The notes: generated by a model not told the origin, from the sequence alone. DNA of 14,528 bases from Alphaproteobacteria bacterium (GCA_030427215.1 JAUHXB010000005.1:1-14528); one strand, 5' to 3'; numbered from the stretch's first letter, positions 7,078 through 14,027 are shown. Program-made: numbers and translations.

Positions 7078-8433
7078 TTAGCGTTGTCCGCGGGGGCTAA
7101 CGCCGCGTAATTTCGTCTTCTTCATTAAACCCTCATATTGATGCGCAATCAAGTGCGAATGTACCTGCGCAACCGTATCCATTGTAACCGTCACAACAAT
7201 AAGGAGTGATGTCCCACCCAAATAGAAAGGAATAGAATATTGCGAAATTAAAAATTCAGGCAACAAACAAACAATCACAAGGTAGGCTGCACCAACGGTT
7301 GTTATACGGGTTAAAACAAAATCAATGTAAGATGCGGTTTGTTCACCTGGACGAATACCCGGAACAAACCCACCATGTTTTTTCAACATATCGGCATTTT
7401 CTTTCGGATTAAAAACAATCGCGGTATAGAAAAAGCAGAAAAACGCAATCAATCCACCGTAAAGGATCATATAAAGTGGTTGTCCATGCGCCAAATAACG
7501 AGAGATTGCAGCAGTGAAATCACCACCTTCGGCTCCAGAGAAACCAACGATGGTTAAAGGCAACAACAATAATGACGATGCAAAAATTGGTGGAATAACA
7601 CCCGCCGTATTAATTTTCAACGGCAAATGAGATTGTTGCGCCGCGGCCATTGCATTTCCAACTTGCCGACGCGGATATTGAACAGGTACACGACGTTGTG
7701 CGCGCTCCATAAAGACAATAAAGACGATTGCGGCGGTTACTAATAAAAATAGCGCAGCGATTTCAAGTAAATTAAACTGTCCCTGACGCCCCAATTCCAA
7801 TGTTCCAACAATAGCACGGGGTAATTCGGCGACAATACCGGCAAAGATAATCAACGAAATACCATTACCAATGCCGCGTTGGGTGATTTGCTCACCAAGC
7901 CACATCAGGAAAATTGTTCCCCCAACAATTGTAATAATTGTCGACATCACAAAAAATGGGCCCGGGTTAATCACCGCACCACCGCTTGCGCCTTGCGTTG
8001 CCTGCAACCCAATTGCCAGACCATAGGCCTGCACCGTTGCCAAAATAACAGTAAGATAGCGTGTATATTGATTGATTTTAATACGGCCAAGCTCACCCTC
8101 TTTTTTAATCGCCTCAAGCTGCGGAATCATGGCGGATCCCAGTTGCATAATAATCGATGCCGAAATATATGGCATAATATTAAGGGCAAAAATCGTCATA
8201 CGAGACAGCGCACCACCGGAAAACATGTTAAACATATCCAAAATTCCGCCGCCTTGTTGGTCAAACACTTCGCCCCAAACTTGTGGATCAACACCAGGAA
8301 TTGGAATATATGTCCCGATTCGATAGATAATAAGAGCAAAAATAACGAATAAAATACGTTGTTTTAATTCAGTCGCTTTTGAGACCGCGCCCCAATTCAT
8401 ATTTTTCGCCATTTGTTCGACAGCAGACGCCAT
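7078..8433 (-). CDS. secY: Protein translocase subunit SecY
   Basis: SecY is the channel-forming subunit of the SecYEG translocon in the inner membrane. The 451-residue product has about ten transmembrane helices and family landmarks: RILFVIFALIIYRIGTYIPI, the plug region after GGILDMFNMFSGGAL, the TM2 segment ALNIMPYISASIIMQL, QITQRGIGNGISLIIF, the cytoplasmic loop RAQRRVPVQYPRR, and the C-terminal cytosolic loop ENADMLKKHGGFVPGIRPG. ATG 8433 has AAGGA 8 nt upstream. It heads the cluster here: the expected upstream gene rplO is absent, replaced by a divergent yceI gene, and a promoter lies directly in front. Confidence 0.97.
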   Translation of the reverse strand: MASAVEQMAKNMNWGAVSKATELKQRILFVIFALIIYRIGTYIPIPGVDPQVWGEVFDQQGGGILDMFNMFSGGALSRMTIFALNIMPYISASIIMQLGSAMIPQLEAIKKEGELGRIKINQYTRYLTVILATVQAYGLAIGLQATQGASGGAVINPGPFFVMSTIITIVGGTIFLMWLGEQITQRGIGNGISLIIFAGIVAELPRAIVGTLELGRQGQFNLLEIAALFLLVTAAIVFIVFMERAQRRVPVQYPRRQVGNAMAAAQQSHLPLKINTAGVIPPIFASSLLLLPLTIVGFSGAEGGDFTAAISRYLAHGQPLYMILYGGLIAFFCFFYTAIVFNPKENADMLKKHGGFVPGIRPGEQTASYIDFVLTRITTVGAAYLVIVCLLPEFLISQYSIPFYLGGTSLLIVVTVTMDTVAQVHSHLIAHQYEGLMKKTKLRGVSPRGQR

Positions 8434-8471
8434 TTTAAAATCCTTTTATCATGAAATTTTTATTACGCTGT

Positions 8472-8499
8472 AGAATACACAGGGTCACGATCAAGTCAA
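8472..8499 (-). promoter_or_regulatory. Probable promoter of the secY operon
   Basis: TTGACT at 8494-8499 on the minus strand (5 of 6), a 16-bp spacer and TATTCT at 8472-8477 (4 of 6). The predicted start near 8465 would give a leader of about 31 nt carrying the secY SD AAGGA (8441-8445). A dedicated promoter is needed because no ribosomal genes precede secY here. Confidence 0.6.
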
Positions 8500-8548
8500 A
8501 TTGAATCATTGGAACATAATTTAAACCTTTTCTTTCCCACATTATCGC

Positions 8549-8565
8549 CTTAATTATTAATTAAG
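8549..8565. promoter_or_regulatory. Perfect 17-nt inverted repeat upstream of yceI, possible operator
   Basis: CTTAATTA, a central T, then TAATTAAG: a perfect palindrome with 8-nt arms, 27 bp before the start of the first yceI gene and between the two divergent transcription units. It could be a dimeric repressor or activator site. Its pure AT core makes chance more likely than for a GC-containing palindrome of the same size. Confidence 0.35.
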
Positions 8566-8592
8566 CTTAATACTTATAAGGAGATTTAACCA

Positions 8593-9213
8593 ATGAAATT
8601 AATTATATTCACTTTGGCCTTCATGGCCCTGCCATTTACATCATTTGCACAAGAAGGCACAAAATTATCTGGCATGCCAGGTGGACTTTATAAACTGGAC
8701 AAAGCCCATGCCAGTTTGACTTGGAAAGTCAGTCATTTAGGATTGTCAGACTATACGGCTCGTTTTACCGATTTTGATATTGATCTTTACCTTGATTCAC
8801 AAGACCCTATTAGAAGTCGCGTTCGCGCAACAATCGATCCTACATCGATTGAAACCGATTACCCTAATCCAGAGAAAAAGGATTTTGATGCCCAATTGGT
8901 GAATGATGCCGGGTGGTTCAACGCGACGCAATTTCCAAAGATCATCTTCACATCCACCAAGGTAGAAAAAACAGGTGACAATACCGGTAAAATGACGGGG
9001 GATTTGGAATTTTTAGGCGTTAAAAAACCTGTCACGTTGGATGTGACTTTTAACAAGGCCCTTGGCAATCATCCATTTGCGAATAAGCCTGCAATTGGTT
9101 TTTCAGCCACAGGATCATTGAAACGCAGTGATTTTGGCATGAACACTTACATCCCTCAAATCGGGGATGAAGTTGAAATTATTATCGAGGCCGAATTCTT
9201 TTATGAAGGGTAA
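8593..9213 (+). CDS. YceI family periplasmic lipocalin-like protein (copy 1)
   Basis: YceI proteins are periplasmic beta-barrels that bind long isoprenoid chains such as ubiquinone-like lipids. The 206-residue product has a signal peptide (MKLIIFTLAFMALPFTSFA, cleavage before QEG), then the family pattern: YKLDKAHASLTWKVSHLGLSDYTARF, IDPTSIETDYP, GWFNATQFPKIIFTSTKV, and GDLEFLGVKKPVTLDVTF, ending in the DEVEIIIEAEF strand. AAGGAG at 8578-8583 lies 9 nt before ATG 8593, so the start is secure. Its 3' end overlaps the cytochrome b561 gene by 11 nt. The pairing with a b561 cytochrome is common in proteobacteria and suggests a role linked to quinones or membrane redox, though its physiological ligand is not shown here. 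Confidence 0.93.
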   Translation: MKLIIFTLAFMALPFTSFAQEGTKLSGMPGGLYKLDKAHASLTWKVSHLGLSDYTARFTDFDIDLYLDSQDPIRSRVRATIDPTSIETDYPNPEKKDFDAQLVNDAGWFNATQFPKIIFTSTKVEKTGDNTGKMTGDLEFLGVKKPVTLDVTFNKALGNHPFANKPAIGFSATGSLKRSDFGMNTYIPQIGDEVEIIIEAEFFYEG

Positions 9214-9760
9214 TAATCGATATAATCTCATTGCCATTACCCTGCACTGGGTGATGGCTTTTGCCTTTTTTGCCATGTTGGGCAGCGGTGTTGCCATGGT
9301 CAATTTTGAGATTGATCCATCATTTAAATTCAAACTCTATCAATGGCATAAATCGCTTGGTGTTTTATTACTGCTTACATTTTTTATCCGTATTGGGTGG
9401 CGTTTATTTCATAAGCCGCCTGCATTGCCATCTACATTAAAATCTTTTGATATTAGGGCTGCTAAATTAGGGCATATCGCTTTATATACACTTATGATAG
9501 CTATGCCTATAACAGGATGGATTATGGTCTCAACATCTGTCTATGGCCTTCCTACAATCGTTTTTGGATGGTTTGAATGGCCCCATATTGATGCGATTGC
9601 TGGCAATGACACCATTCATGAATTAAGTGAGGAAGCGCATAAAATATTAGGATGGGTTTTTATGGCGATGATCGCCGCCCATATTGGCGCCGTCGTCAAA
9701 CATTATATCTTTGAAAAGATTAATCTTTTACCGCGTATAGGTATCGGAAGGACAAAATAA
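9203..9760 (+). CDS. Cytochrome b561 family di-haem membrane protein
   Basis: A 185-residue, four-helix inner-membrane cytochrome that likely exchanges electrons with the quinone pool. Seen: helix 1 with LHW (H15), the QWHKSLG segment before helix 2 (H50), helix 3 beginning GHIALYTLMIAMPITGW, and helix 4 with H147 (EEAHKILGW) and H161 (AAHIGAVVKH). H15, H50, H147 and H161 are the likely axial ligands of two b haems, as in the CybB family. I chose ATG 9203: the product then starts MKGNNRYN just before helix 1. A longer reading from ATG 9167 adds 12 residues without family similarity. The start lies inside the end of the upstream yceI gene (11-nt overlap) with only a distant GAGG as SD, implying translational coupling. 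Confidence 0.92.
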   Translation: MKGNNRYNLIAITLHWVMAFAFFAMLGSGVAMVNFEIDPSFKFKLYQWHKSLGVLLLLTFFIRIGWRLFHKPPALPSTLKSFDIRAAKLGHIALYTLMIAMPITGWIMVSTSVYGLPTIVFGWFEWPHIDAIAGNDTIHELSEEAHKILGWVFMAMIAAHIGAVVKHYIFEKINLLPRIGIGRTK

Positions 9761-9763
9761 ATC

Positions 9764-9785
9764 ATGAAATATCTATGAAATATCT
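9764..9785 (+). repeat. 11-bp tandem duplication spanning the start of the second yceI gene
   Basis: ATGAAATATCT occurs twice without a gap (9764-9774 and 9775-9785). The first copy holds an ATG followed by three codons and TGA (MKYL-stop); that TGA overlaps the ATG of the second copy as ATGA. Because 11 is not a multiple of 3, the first ATG is out of frame with the gene. The SD-like AAGGA at 9748-9752 is 11 nt from the first ATG and 22 nt from the second. Confidence 0.9.
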
Positions 9786-10311
9786 ATTCATTATAATGGC
9801 ATTAATAATGCCCCTTACGGCACATGCAAAATCATATGAGGTTGATTACGATCAATCGTCAATCACTTTTGCGGCAACACACGCGGGCGATCCGTTTGAT
9901 GGTGTTTTTGATGAATGGAGCGCCGATATCCAGTTTGATGCTGATAATTTAGAATCTTCAAACGTCACAGTGACATTCAATACCGCCAGCGCCAAAACGG
10001 GTAACGCCATGTATGATGGGACATTACCGACCAATGATTGGTTTGATGTTAAAAATCATCCTGAAGCAACATTTCAAAGCACATCTTTCACACAAAATGA
10101 GAGTGATTATTCGGTGACCGGCGATTTAACAATTAAAGACATTACAAACCCGATTACGTTTGATTTTACGTTGGAAAACGACAATCCAACAACCATGACG
10201 GCGGTTTTCCCAATTGATAGATTAGCCTATAAAATTGGAGAGAGATCTGACCCAAAGGCCGAATGGGTCAGTCAAAATGTCGATATTGAAATTAAGCTGA
10301 TCGCGAATTAA
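9775..10311 (+). CDS. YceI family periplasmic protein (copy 2)
   Basis: The product is 178 residues with a signal peptide (MKYLFIIMALIMPLTAHA, cleavage before KSY) and the YceI barrel: YEVDYDQSSITFAATHAG, FDEWSADIQFDADN, NDWFDVKNHPEATFQSTSF, and a late GDLTIKDITNPITFDFTL, ending DIEIKLIAN. It lacks the length and the KSDFG-like SLKRSDFGMN element seen in copy 1 and is clearly diverged from it, so it is a paralogue rather than a recent duplicate. It lies 14 nt after the cytochrome b561 stop and is probably cotranscribed. The start is unusual: an 11-bp duplication places a 4-codon upstream ORF between the SD and the true ATG, so it may be translated by reinitiation at ATGA. Its stop overlaps the convergent RTX gene stop by 4 bp. 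Confidence 0.9.
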   Translation: MKYLFIIMALIMPLTAHAKSYEVDYDQSSITFAATHAGDPFDGVFDEWSADIQFDADNLESSNVTVTFNTASAKTGNAMYDGTLPTNDWFDVKNHPEATFQSTSFTQNESDYSVTGDLTIKDITNPITFDFTLENDNPTTMTAVFPIDRLAYKIGERSDPKAEWVSQNVDIEIKLIAN

Positions 10312-12176
10312 ACGATTAAGTGACCGTTATCGACCCAATCTTGGATATCCGCACCATTTTGACCCGTAACACCGTATAGACGAGCCACACGAATTTCAGC
10401 ATGCGCATTCGCCGATGCGCCATCCGCATCAATGATGAGTGTTGTAAAGAATGGGTTTGAGGCCATACGGACAAAGTCATTAATATCATCCGTTGCAGAA
10501 TCATAGCCAATTAACAGGTCAGAAATGTCCAAAACATCATTTTCGACCGCTGAGAAATCATCGATTGTTTCGAAATTGAATGTCGTATGGCTGGCTAAAT
10601 CATTCAAAATAAATGTATCTGCACCATCACCACCGTAATAAGAGTCCATACCCGCACCACCATCAAGAATATCATCCCCAAGACCGCCAAAAATGCGGTC
10701 TATGCCATCACCACCATATAGCGTGTCATTATCGGCATCACCAAACATTTCATCATTACCTGCACCGCCATATAAAATGTCATCTCCACCATCACCGGAT
10801 AAGAAATCACCACCGGCATCACCGTAAACCGTGTCATTTCCGGCATCACCATTTAAAACATCAACATCGTCGCCACCGTGAATTTCATCATCGCCTAGGC
10901 CGCCACTGATATTATCAGCGCCTAACTCTCCTCGAAGAGTGTCATTCCCTGCACCGCCTTCGACCGTATCATTATCATCTCCACCATAAATTGTGTCGGA
11001 TCCTGCACCGCCATACAGTATGTCTGACCCCGCATCACCGTAAAGAATATCATCGCCGCCTTCACCGCCAAGGCGATCATCACCTTCGCCGCCACGGACA
11101 ACGTCATCATCATCTCCGGCCCAAACTTCGTCATTGCCTAATCCGGCATTAATTACATCGGCACCTATACCACCATCGATATAGTCATCGCCTTCGCCAC
11201 CCAGAATTTCATCATTTCCGCCATCACCGAACAAACGGTCTGCGCCACCGCCGCCATCAATGACGTCATTTCCACCAAATCCATAAACCTGATTATCCAA
11301 CTCGCCGGCATAGATAATGTCATCACCCAGATAGGCATTTCTGAAACCCGTTAAATTTTGGGTTGTTGCATCCCCATAAATTGTGAGGGCCAAAGACGCA
11401 GAATCAACACCACCAGAGAAAACTTGTGATAAATCAATTGTTGATCCATCCGAAAATTCCAATGTTTCAACCGCGACAGTCGATAATTGTCCTTGAATTT
11501 CAAGGCTGGAATTCGTGATACGATTATAAACGATCAGATTTTGACCGTTGTCTCCCCGATAAAAAGCTATATCACTGGCATCCGTACCCGCATCATTAAT
11601 TAAGATTTTGTCATTTCCACTGCTATCGATGATGAAATCATGCCCACCAGAAAAATTGTAAGTGTCATTTCCACCCGCACCAAACAACAGATTATTGTCC
11701 GCATTTCCAGAAATATTATTATTGTTGTTATTGTTTTTATATTGAGACGCATTATTGGACAGATTTAATTCAAACCCATTATCCAAAACAAGTTTATCCA
11801 TTGTTGCATAAGCATCCATCGTAATCGATTCAGACCCGATATGGACTGTGTATTCCGTGCTTGATACATTAATTGAAAAGGATAAATCAGACGCGGAAAC
11901 CGCACCCATAATATTTAGGGTATTTGTTCCGTTGTTATTGCTTATTGTGTCATTCCCATCACCAATGGCCCAATAGACATTATCATTACCACCCCCCATG
12001 TTAATGACATCATCACCCGCATCACCGTAAATGTGGTCATTACCACCACCAGCGATGATATTATCGTTCCCATCATTTCCATTGATAATATCATTACCGT
12101 TACGCCCGCGAATAGTGTCGTTACCACTAGTCCCGTCGAGGGTATCTGCGCTATTTGTACCATTTATCGTTGCCAT
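10308..12176 (-). CDS. RTX (haemolysin-type Ca-binding) protein with type I secretion-like C terminus
   Basis: A 622-residue acidic, Gly/Asp/Asn-rich protein, probably secreted. Order: seven nonapeptides of GGxGxDxux type at residues 6-68; a haemolysin-type-calcium-binding-related segment from about 69-140 (YWAIGDGNDTI); a seven-Asn run at 148-154; a second such segment at about 165-252 (VETLEFSDGSTIDLSQVF); a linker; 25 contiguous nonapeptides at 299-523, expected to form a Ca-loaded parallel beta-roll; and a C-terminal region at about 525-622 with TIDDFSAVENDVLDISDLL, resembling the type I secretion target of the VCA0849 class. There is no N-terminal signal peptide, as expected for type I export. 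No catalytic domain is recognised. No transporter genes lie within the window. ATG 12176 has AGAGG 10 nt upstream. Function beyond a Ca-binding surface or extracellular protein is not evident. Confidence 0.9.
   Translation of the reverse strand: MATINGTNSADTLDGTSGNDTIRGRNGNDIINGNDGNDNIIAGGGNDHIYGDAGDDVINMGGGNDNVYWAIGDGNDTISNNNGTNTLNIMGAVSASDLSFSINVSSTEYTVHIGSESITMDAYATMDKLVLDNGFELNLSNNASQYKNNNNNNNISGNADNNLLFGAGGNDTYNFSGGHDFIIDSSGNDKILINDAGTDASDIAFYRGDNGQNLIVYNRITNSSLEIQGQLSTVAVETLEFSDGSTIDLSQVFSGGVDSASLALTIYGDATTQNLTGFRNAYLGDDIIYAGELDNQVYGFGGNDVIDGGGGADRLFGDGGNDEILGGEGDDYIDGGIGADVINAGLGNDEVWAGDDDDVVRGGEGDDRLGGEGGDDILYGDAGSDILYGGAGSDTIYGGDDNDTVEGGAGNDTLRGELGADNISGGLGDDEIHGGDDVDVLNGDAGNDTVYGDAGGDFLSGDGGDDILYGGAGNDEMFGDADNDTLYGGDGIDRIFGGLGDDILDGGAGMDSYYGGDGADTFILNDLASHTTFNFETIDDFSAVENDVLDISDLLIGYDSATDDINDFVRMASNPFFTTLIIDADGASANAHAEIRVARLYGVTGQNGADIQDWVDNGHLIV
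10608..11282 (-). repeat. Block of 25 RTX nonapeptide repeats (27-bp units)
   Basis: Continuous 27-bp imperfect tandem units encode GGxGxDxux nonapeptides, residues 299-523 of the RTX protein. Units with a changed first half (AGDDDDVVR, GGDDNDTVE, GGDDVDVLN, GDADNDTLY) recur within the block, hinting at growth by duplication of larger multi-unit segments. Confidence 0.9.
11715..11735 (-). repeat. Trinucleotide tract encoding seven asparagines
   Basis: A mixed AAT/AAC tract codes for N148-N154 in the RTX protein, between two haemolysin-related segments. Mixed codons limit slippage, but the run of three AAT could vary in length. Confidence 0.8.
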
Positions 12177-12213
12177 TTTGTAATTGCCTCTGGTTTAAAC
12201 ACATTATTACTAA

Positions 12214-12226
12214 ACTATAGAATAGT
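12214..12226. promoter_or_regulatory. Inverted repeat in the divergent RTX/glycosyltransferase spacer
   Basis: ACTAT-AGA-ATAGT is a perfect 13-nt palindrome with a 3-nt centre in the 96-bp spacer from which the RTX gene and the glycosyltransferase gene diverge. TTTAAA (12194-12199), a 16-bp spacer and TATAGA (12216-12221) form a weak plus-strand promoter overlapping it. It could be an operator or chance in AT-rich DNA. Confidence 0.25.
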
Positions 12227-12272
12227 ACCACATGGTTAACAGGGGTTTAAGTTTTTTATTAATTCATGTTTA

Positions 12273-13037
12273 ATGACAGGCATGAAAACGATTCTTTGTA
12301 TGAAATGGGGAACACAATATGGCGTTGATTTTGTTAATCAACTTTATAACGGTGTTAAAGCGAATATCACTGGTGATTTCCGATTTGTCTGTCTGTGTGA
12401 TAATGCAGATGGTTTAAATCCCGCCATCGATGCCTTACCACTTCCCGATATTAAATTAGGCGATGCACGTGAATTTACAGGGTGGCGTAAAATATCGTCG
12501 CTATCACCTCAACTGACCAAACCCCCTTATAATATGTCTGGCACAATCATGTTTTTTGATATTGATATGATTATTACAGATAATATTGACGAGCTGTGGG
12601 ATTATGAGCTCGGCGCGTTTTGTATTATTGAAAATTGGACACAACAGGGACGTGGTATCGGTAACTCTTCCGTCTATCGCTATGAATTGGAACAAATGCA
12701 CGATATCTTCCATGATTTTGAATCTAGGTATAACGACATATATAATGAGTATGATAATGAACAAATGTATTTAACCGCCATGGTTGCAAAACAACAAGAT
12801 GTTAAATGGTGGCCAGAGGCATGGTGTAAATCATTTAAAATTCATTGTATGCCTTCGCGTCTGCTCCGAGGACTGTTCTCACCTAAAATGCCTGAAAATT
12901 GTAAAATTCTGGTCTTTCATGGTCCACCAAAACCAACTGATGCCGCCATCGGCAAATGGGTGAAGCATAATGGTCAAAAACGGATGATGCGCCCGGCAAA
13001 ATGGATTACAGACCTTTGGAATCCAAAAATCTCATAA
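12273..13037 (+). CDS. GT-A-like glycosyltransferase of uncharacterised family
   Basis: The 254-residue product resembles a family of short nucleotide-sugar transferases seen in alphaproteobacteria that begins with a CMKWGTxYG motif. Seen: ILCMKWGTQYGVDFVNQLY near the N terminus, FRFVCLCDNADGL, GWRKISSL, a DxD-type metal/sugar-nucleotide motif FFDIDMII (D96, D98), IGNSSVYRYE, an acidic loop with YDNEQMYL, WWPEAWCKSFK, and a closing VFHGPPKPTDA. No signal peptide or membrane helix is visible, so it should act in the cytoplasm. Donor and acceptor cannot be told from sequence. The start is uncertain: neither ATG 12273 nor ATG 12282 has a proper SD. The neighbours are the divergent RTX gene and the protease gene 90 nt downstream, a surface-related context. 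Confidence 0.75.
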   Translation: MTGMKTILCMKWGTQYGVDFVNQLYNGVKANITGDFRFVCLCDNADGLNPAIDALPLPDIKLGDAREFTGWRKISSLSPQLTKPPYNMSGTIMFFDIDMIITDNIDELWDYELGAFCIIENWTQQGRGIGNSSVYRYELEQMHDIFHDFESRYNDIYNEYDNEQMYLTAMVAKQQDVKWWPEAWCKSFKIHCMPSRLLRGLFSPKMPENCKILVFHGPPKPTDAAIGKWVKHNGQKRMMRPAKWITDLWNPKIS

Positions 13038-13127
13038 ACTATTTCAAATTTTATGTTTTCTTAGGAAAGCCCTAAATCATTTCCCGTATCATTAAACAAT
13101 ATTAGGGAAAAATAGGGGTTACACGAT

Positions 13128-14027
13128 ATGAGGTTTTCAAAAGGTTTTTTTAATGGAATTCAAGTGCGTTTCAAACGCAATAAGCTTGGTGAACTACTTG
13201 TTCAGCGCGGTAAAATTACACCTGAACAATTACGTAACGCTTTATGCGTTCAAAAAGAAACTGAACAAAATCTAGGGTCTGTTCTTCAAGATTTATATGG
13301 TGTGTCCAAAACATCTATTCGGACATCCCTTTTTGAACAAACGGCCTATCGGACCATGGCGGCATCTGTGACTGTTTTAATTGGATTATCCGCTTTTGGT
13401 ATGGGATCAACGGTGAAGGCCAATCCATACAACACAAAATCACAATTTCAACAAACGGCAATGGTTCATAAGGCTTCATACAATCCACGTGTTAATCAAA
13501 TTCGTCCTATGAAATCACACCCAAGGTTATTTGGATCCCGTGAAGTCGCGTCCAGCGATATTAGCGCGTTTACAAAATGGACAGGAATTTTAGGACGATT
13601 AGACAAAGTATCTTTTCAAGAAGATCGTGCATCAATGTTTCAGGGCCTTGCACTTGAAGATAAAGTTGAAGCCGTTAATGACTATGTGAACAAGGTCACT
13701 TATATCGAAGATAAAAATAATTTTGGAAAATCCGATTATTGGGCGACACCATCCGAGTTTTTTGCCCGCGGCGGTGATTGTGAAGATTTTGCAATTGCAA
13801 AATACGCTTTGCTAAAACAATTGGGTGTTCCAGAAAGCCGTATGCGTTTGGCGATTGTACAGGATAAAATCAAAAATATTCCACATGCCGTTTTAATAGT
13901 TTACACCGATAAAGGCGCCAAATTATTGGATAATCAGATTAAAGAGGCACAGCCTGTTACAAGGGTTAGTCGCTATAAACCAATCTATTCCATCAATGCT
14001 GATGGATGGTGGAGACATTTATCTTAA
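13128..14027 (+). CDS. LapG-like transglutaminase-fold cysteine protease with N-terminal MshEN-like module
   Basis: The 299-residue product joins three parts. Residues 19-42 and 48-71 are two 24-residue motifs of the form xLGxxLx10LxxxLxxQ, separated by five residues; this is the layout of the MshEN cyclic-di-GMP-binding domain. The first position is K19 in motif one and N48 in motif two, where Arg is usual. Residues about 76-96 form one hydrophobic segment (TMAASVTVLIGLSAFGMG) ending VKA-NP, which could be a membrane anchor or a signal-peptidase site. Residues about 145-299 are a bacterial transglutaminase-like cysteine protease (BTLCP, LapG family): GGDCEDFAIAKYALL with C218 flanked by D217 and E219, the LapG Ca ligands; H253 in PHAVLIV; D268 in LLDNQ, completing the triad. 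AGGGG lies 9 nt before ATG 13128. LapG proteins cleave surface adhesins in the periplasm. The domain calls are motif-based; direct cyclic-di-GMP control is inference. Confidence 0.85.
   Translation: MRFSKGFFNGIQVRFKRNKLGELLVQRGKITPEQLRNALCVQKETEQNLGSVLQDLYGVSKTSIRTSLFEQTAYRTMAASVTVLIGLSAFGMGSTVKANPYNTKSQFQQTAMVHKASYNPRVNQIRPMKSHPRLFGSREVASSDISAFTKWTGILGRLDKVSFQEDRASMFQGLALEDKVEAVNDYVNKVTYIEDKNNFGKSDYWATPSEFFARGGDCEDFAIAKYALLKQLGVPESRMRLAIVQDKIKNIPHAVLIVYTDKGAKLLDNQIKEAQPVTRVSRYKPIYSINADGWWRHLS

Noticed and set aside
9167..9202. Longer cytochrome b561 start at ATG 9167
   Set aside because: It would add 12 non-conserved residues read from yceI coding sequence; ATG 9203 gives the expected N terminus just before helix 1.
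10613..10909. Histidine-rich open frame on the plus strand across the RTX gene
   Set aside because: It is the antisense reading of GGxGxD repeat DNA; it has no SD and no family features, and the minus-strand frame is clearly the coding one.
10608..11282. Regular repeats that might suggest a CRISPR array
   Set aside because: Units are 27 bp, contiguous, imperfect and in frame with RTX nonapeptides; there are no unique spacers and no cas genes.
13061..13110. CCCTAA and TTAGGG complementary pair before the protease gene
   Set aside because: Only 6 bp with a long loop in AT-rich sequence; no support as a terminator or riboswitch.
10308..14027. RTX protein as the direct substrate of the LapG-like protease
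   Set aside because: The RTX protein has no N-terminal retention domain and no di-alanine cleavage motif typical of LapA-like substrates; proximity alone is not enough.
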